A stretch of DNA of 64,000 bases from contig JAMXBD010000577.1 in NCBI GenBank assembly GCA_024138025.1, forward strand, positions 558,001-622,000, read 5' to 3'. Every line of letters begins with the position of its first letter. Within the stretch, counting starts at the first letter, position 1. Below are positions 59,322 to 64,000 of this stretch, piece by piece. Under the pieces are notes generated by a model. The model was given only the letters and a program-made list of their open reading frames with translations, searched no databases and had not been told where the DNA came from. This DNA comes from Combretum micranthum. Its lineage: Eukaryota; Streptophyta; Magnoliopsida; Myrtales; Combretaceae. The translations under genes were made by a program, and so were the position numbers.

Positions 59322-60609
59322 TGTTAAAAGACCCATATTATTTGAGCTTGATTGGACATATTTACTATGTAATTTTTGTATTTTAATGAAGAAAAAGACA
59401 TTTATTTTGTTGAAATTTGTTTTCAGGCTTCATGGGCTTATTTGGAAGATTATATGATGATTTGAAGCAAATAAAACAAGTTTGGGTCGGACTTTACAAA
59501 AAACAAGCATTTATTTTCAGCCCTTCATTTAGCATAGCAAGGGCAGAGTAAGGAGGGATGAAATTAGCATAATATAAAAGCCCATTTTGCTGTCATTGAA
59601 AGGGAGAGACACAGATCACGAGAGGGGAAGAAGCCAAAAGAGAGATATCTTTTTAGAGTTTTAGAAGGGTTTTACTAAAAACCTTATTAGAAGAACGAAT
59701 TTTCCTCTCTAGAGAGAGAAGTTAGAGAGAAAAACACAAGAACTCTTAGTGTTTCATAGCAGCTTGTGTTTTAACGTTCAATTCATCAAGGATTTCTGTT
59801 CTTATTGCTTTATCTATCAATGGTTTTATGCTATTTCTCTAATCTTTGATTTGTATTGTCATATTCATGGAGGAGTAGTTTTGTTTTGCTTGGGTTTGTA
59901 AATCCTTGATCGATTTCATGTAACTAAATTGTGCTTTTGTTGAAAACGTGGTTGATTTATTGAATTCAATAGCTCAAGCTTAATAGATCTTAAATCTGTA
60001 AAGTGCACTATATGGGTTCATGTTTGATTTCGTTAAAATAGATCGAGAGATAATTTTAATTAATAGATCTAGGTTATTGATGAGATTGATGTTAGATACC
60101 TCTTGCCGATGATAAGTGAAAGTCTTCTGTCACTTGTTTTTAAAAATTCATTGAATTGGGCTTCTAAAGCAATGGGTTCTTAAGCTTTATGCGGATCTAA
60201 TTGGAATTTAAGACTACTAGTTTCGGTTAGATCTAGATTTATTGACTTCGAGGGAAGCTTTAATTTAAATTAGTGATTCTGACGGCTCGATAATCAACAT
60301 AACCATTTCTCTAGGAAATTCCTTAAGTTACATGAATAGATCCAAGGTGAAGCATGACCTAAGCAACCTTATGAATTGATTTATCTTTAGTTTTCTATGC
60401 TGCTATGAGATCTCCTGCTTTTGATTGTTGATTTTATTAGTTTAAATTTAGCTTGGCTCTTAGTTTGGCATATTTTTCCTCTTATTTTTCATCGGCTAGA
60501 TAATAGGAAAAGGGCAGAAGTAGAAGTACTCATCAACTTTCCCTTGAAATATGACCTGGATCAATCTATGTTGCATCCGATGGGTGCACTTGCCCTGTGG
60601 AAACTATAA
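59322..60609 (+). mobile_element. Athila-like 3' LTR; right end approximate
   Basis: It starts TGTTAAAAGACCC directly after the AAGTGTGGGGAATTTAATAAG stretch. TATAAAAG at 59573-59580 is followed by a leader with GAGAGACACAGATCACGAG. The end is placed near GGGTGCACTTGCCCTGTGGA (60582-60601), a phrase type typical of Athila LTR ends. No primer-binding site follows, so internal sequence on that side is absent. Confidence 0.55.
59573..59580 (+). promoter_or_regulatory. TATA box of the Athila-like LTR
   Basis: TATAAAAG about 250 bp into the LTR, followed by a purine-rich leader. Confidence 0.5.
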
Positions 60610-61894
60610 TTAAAAAAACGATTTAAAAAATTATAAATTTAAAAGGCTTCGGTTTAAAATACCACAAGCAGGATGCAACTAGGTCGGTTATTAATGGGTT
60701 TTCGACACGTCCGATCTAATCAAAACCTTATATGTTTCAACCCTATAGGATAATAAGGTTAGGTTTGGATATTATCAAAGCCCGATGGATACCCAACCCG
60801 TTAGTCCTAGTAGAAAAAAAAAATAAGGTAAAACTATGGTACAGTAAAGGAAAACTCAAAGGGAGAAAACAAAGTAACGGATTGAAATTTATAAAGTAAA
60901 CCCTAGACACTCTTTCACTCTACCACCACATCTCCTTCCTTCTCCACTCTCTAGTCTTCGCCTCCAGACTTCGCCATCCCATCTAGCTTACCGTTGTCAT
61001 CTAGCCATCACCATTGTCCAACCAATTTCGTCATTTAGTAGTCATCGTAAAGCCCATCATCGTTGTCCTACCATTGTTGTCATCCAGCAATCTCGTCTAG
61101 CCACTATCGTCACCCTGCCATTGTCGTCATCCAGTAGTCATCATCCAGCCCATCATTGTCGTCCAATAATCATCGTTGTCTAGTAGTCGTCGTAGTCGTC
61201 CAGTCATCGTTGTTATCGATCCTCTTCTAGCTAGTAGGTAAAAGAGCATTCTCTCTCTCTCTTTCGTTAAGTATATTAGATAGATCTACATAGAAAAAGT
61301 ACATATATATATATAAGTATGTATAGATCCATATATATAGATCTACACGGAAAAGATTTAAAAGGGATCAAAATAATGTGTTCATTTGTTGATCACAATC
61401 ATTTAGGTTTATTTTTTACTTGAATTTTTTTTAGTTGGTGAATCTTTTTTACAAATTGTGAATGTATTTATGTGTTTGTAGATGTCAATTTTTACAAAAT
61501 AAACGAAATTCTTTGATATTGGGGTGGGTATATGCATAGTATAGTTGCGAGAAAGATTAGTAATTAAGATATCTTCATTTCACCACCGCTTTCTGCTCTA
61601 CCCTTGACTTCCTAAAGGTGAATGGCTATATTATTAAACTATTATTTTATTGGCTTAAGATTACTAAATCTATTGCAAAAAAAATACCAATAAGCGGGGT
61701 AGGTTTAGGTTGATACTCGTGCAGGTGATTGAGTGAGTAATTGGATTGATAGTTGGGGCGGGTAATCAAGTGGGTGTTGGGTTTTAAAGTAAACTGTGGG
61801 TAGGTTTAGATATAGAAGAAAAACCCTACAAGGTTATAGGGATTTGGTATGTCCTATAGTATAGCAGGTTCGGGTTTAGATTTATATAACCCGC
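60610..61894. other. Unassigned region with degenerate CATC/GTCGTC repeats and a leader-like stretch
   Basis: The stretch 60900-61240 looks like a 5' UTR: AAACCCTAGACACTC, pyrimidine-rich text, then TAGCTAGTAG/GTAAAAG at about 61234. Within it 61000-61215 is an imperfect array of CATCATCGTTGTC-like phrases. GGATACCCAACCCGTTAG (60787) and CGGGTTTAGATTTATATAAC (61871) resemble ends of non-autonomous hAT-type elements. No boundary was established. Confidence 0.35.
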
Positions 61895-63003
61895 TTGAAA
61901 CCCAATCTGATTGCATCAGTAATGATAACTGACCCACTAGAGAATTATGCTGATCAAGATTTTTTGGGTAAATATGATAGTAGTGATGTTCTTGAAGAGA
62001 GTTCAAAAGATGATCATGTGGCACATGTAGATTTTATTGGTGGTAGAGATTATAAAATTGACAATGAGGTACCGAGGATACTAGTGTGGAGAAGATAGAT
62101 GTTACAGGAGCTGTGCAATGTGACATTAACCTAAAGTCACATCTTGATATTTATGTACCTGATTTGGAGCCACTTGTACTTACACCAGCAGTTATTGAGC
62201 ATTACAGGTATTTATGCATTTATTTCTCTACAGTTCATCCATTATATTATGATAGATTAATGGAGTTATCAAGAATTGAAGATTGTTGCAATTTTATAAT
62301 TCTTATGGGATCATATGAACTAGTTGTTGGAATTCACTGGAGCCTTATAGATGGATATGTATACTAGAAGAGTGTTTTATGTGTATACAGTAATATTGTG
62401 GATAAAGCTATAAAATGCATAATATCACCTATTGAATTGAATCTTGATAGTAGTCATAATAGTTGGCAGCTGATGGATTATGTCATACTCTCTGACAAAG
62501 CAGATAATTTCATGATTGATTATTGTGGTGATATAGTGCAAATTAGATATCACATAAATAATAGGCTTTTATCTTGTGTTGGGAAAGACACAATGTAGTA
62601 TATATTTGCAAAATTGCATGATAGAATTTTTATGGCTAAAGATAGGGTTTTTGATGTGGGTTGGCGTGGTTATGTAGTGACTAATATGTTTTGCCATATT
62701 GCATGCGAAAGGCATGGGCTTTCTCACTCTTTATTTGAACACGATTGTAGAAGAAACTTTAGAGTGCTTGGAGTTGATGCTGTAATGCTATAGAAATTAT
62801 TATTCAAGAGATGATTTGTGGATCGAGCATTGGAGCAAGTTTGTGAACTAAGTCTAGCAAGAAATTTTTATTTAACTGTGTTTGAGTTTTGCAAGTTTAT
62901 CTTTGATTTGTGTGGATACACATTCTATCTAAATTTAAGGACAAATCTACAACAAACCCGGGGGAATAATGTAAGCAAATATACAATCAATATAGTTGAA
63001 TGA
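61895..63003 (+). pseudogene. Unrecognised broken reading frame, ~370 codons
   Basis: A first frame (TTG at 61895, about 67 codons) gives an acidic stretch such as DSSDVLEESSKDDHV. A one-base shift near 62070 leads into a second frame that stays open to 63003 apart from stops at 62365, 62596, about 62791 and about 62812. The stops are TAG and TGA, as expected from C-to-T or G-to-A decay of Q and W codons. Readable motifs are PDLEPLVLTPAVIEHYRYLC, FCHIACERHGLS and VCELSLARNFYLTVFEFCKF. I do not recognise the family. The final LNLRTNLQQTRGNN recalls the DLRTNPFEEGGND-like C-terminal text of some plant gypsy polyproteins, which may mean a retrotransposon-carried or fused gene. Confidence 0.5.
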
Positions 63004-63364
63004 TTCTACATCATCAACTTGAGGGAAAATCGTCAACAAACTTAAAAGGATGATATGAATCAAAATAATGAAGGCAAGGAATATAAACAAGTCATGATTG
63101 TGATCCGGGCCATAATAAGGATTGTCGTAAATTAATGAAGAGATTAACCTGTGAAACACACCTGTGCTATGGATCGTGAGCACGAATAAATTAGAGACAA
63201 TCAAATTACGCCCGTGATGGCATCGATGCTCTTCAATGTCCCATTTGTGCCATCATCAGTAATAGACAGCAAAGATTTATGTCAAGGAGGTTGTGCCCTA
63301 CATCACTCTGGTAATGCCAGTGATACTGACTAGGATGCATGTATCACACCTTATGTCCTGGGTG
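63004..63364. other. Unassigned spacer with a short hairpin
   Basis: No gene is seen. ATCACACC and GGTGTGAT (about 63334-63366) form a perfect 8 bp stem just before the probable LTR start. Confidence 0.4.
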
Positions 63365-63810
63365 TGATGTAGCCTATGATGACAATGCAAAATTAGTTTA
63401 TTTGATTTATCCCTTTTATTTTATTAGATTTTTTCATTAGATTTGATTGGAATTTACCATTTTACCCTTTAACCTAAGTTATGGGTATAAAAGGGGCTTT
63501 CTTTGTAAACAATAACAATTAATCAATCTTGATTGCGGCGAAGTGCAAACACGAGTGAGTTATTGTGAGTCATAATTACTTACGAGTTTTATATCCCTCT
63601 TTTTTCTTAGTGCATTATATCCAAGGTAAGCAAAGAACCTCTCTTTTCATTCAAGAAACCCTAATTCTTTTGTTAGGTCTTGGAGATTTCTTTAGGACTA
63701 ATTAGTATTAGTCCATAAATACACTAATGATTAATTTCTTAGGTGTATTATACTTATTGATATTGTATTTATCAATAGATTACATAATGATTGTCTTCTT
63801 AAGTAGAACA
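63365..63810 (+). mobile_element. Probable short LTR (~445 bp) with TATA box
   Basis: A putative start at TGTAGCCTATG and end at GTAGAACA, followed after five bases by TGGTATCAG. TATAAAAG at 63486-63493 is followed by a leader. The start is not confirmed by a TSD, and the internal region that should follow is replaced by antisense sequence. Confidence 0.45.
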
Positions 63811-63815
63811 TTAAT

Positions 63816-63824
63816 TGGTATCAG
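63816..63824 (+). other. Primer-binding-site-like TGGTATCAG
   Basis: It matches the first nine bases of the initiator tRNA-Met primer site and lies five bases after the LTR end. Confidence 0.5.
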
Positions 63825-63840
63825 TGTGTTTTAAGCACAT

Positions 63841-64000
63841 CAACATACTTTGTTGAGGTTAGTGTAATTGACACACATGCGCCATTTCCCATTAGCTTTC
63901 TTGATCAGCACCACATTAGCGAACCAAGCATGGTACTTTTCTTCTTAGATGAATTTTTCCTTTAGCAACTTTTGAACTTCTTCCTCAATGGTAGCCTATC
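63841..64000 (-). pseudogene. Ty3/gypsy reverse transcriptase fragment, continues past the window
   Basis: On the minus strand one frame reads ATIEEEVQKLLKEKFI, a stop, then EEKYHAWFANVVLIKKANG followed by KWRMCVNYTNLNK. This is the N-terminal RT region of Tat/Athila-type gypsy elements (usual form: a VDKLL..GFI..YP.WLANVV..KKANGKWR.CVDYTDLN pattern). The stop replaces a sense codon (TAA). It points back toward the plus-strand LTR, so the two are not one collinear element. Confidence 0.85.

Noticed and set aside
60900..61240. 5' UTR of a host gene for the frame at 61895
   Set aside because: It looks leader-like with a possible donor at about 61234, but no matching acceptor joins it to the broken frame, and repeated CATCGTTGTC phrases suggest a simple repeat.

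Overview
The window looks like repeat-dominated, AT-rich intergenic DNA from a flowering plant. No intact host protein-coding gene was found. The evidence for a plant is a nested set of long LTRs whose ends resemble plant Del/Tekay-type chromovirus LTRs, a Tat/Ogre-type LTR, an Athila-like 3' tail, a Ty1/copia relic and a tRNA-derived SINE. The species cannot be named from this alone. Nearly all long reading frames are chance frames inside these repeats. Boundaries, target-site duplications (TSDs) and homologies were read by eye, without alignment software.

Layout. 1-2932: a long LTR cut by the window start (copy A1). 3290-13325: a foldback-like structure with two ~2.2 kb inverted arms around a core of ~208 bp tandem units; the core holds a 4.8 kb solo LTR (A2, 6060-10849, TSD ATATG). 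13326-16940: unassigned AT-rich DNA with a 276 bp MITE-like element. 16941-19909: a Tat/Ogre-like solo LTR (TSD TATAT). 20908-24244: solo LTR A3 (TSD AACGT). 24737-48449: one old minus-strand LTR (B1) split into four pieces by B2, by A4 (29337-37636, itself split by A5 at 30944-35810), and by A6 (39603-47871, itself split by A7 at 40530-44808 and a SINE cluster at 45387-46042). A polypurine tract at 48450-48463 shows that B1 was the 3' LTR of a minus-strand element. 49688-56645: two plus-strand family-B LTR fragments flank a decayed copia gag-pol relic (51251-54373). 56670-60609: Athila-like 3' UTR and LTR. 61895-63003: a broken, unrecognised reading frame. 63365-64000: an LTR with a primer-binding-like site facing an antisense Ty3/gypsy reverse-transcriptase fragment.

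Most interesting signal. All seven family-A LTRs share a layout that reads like a spliced, structured transcript: a pyrimidine-rich leader (with a clear TATA box in five copies) ending in many copies at an AG/GTRA-like junction; a ~50 bp strongly conserved block; a 63-70 bp mini-exon with AG before it and GTGAGT after it; a small hairpin whose stem changes in a compensated way between copies; a copy-specific GC-rich minisatellite; and a second 3' splice site. In most copies the mini-exon can be read as an acidic/aromatic peptide tail ending at a stop codon. Family B has a comparable, diverged layout. No family-A copy has gag or pol beside it, so they appear to be solo LTRs.
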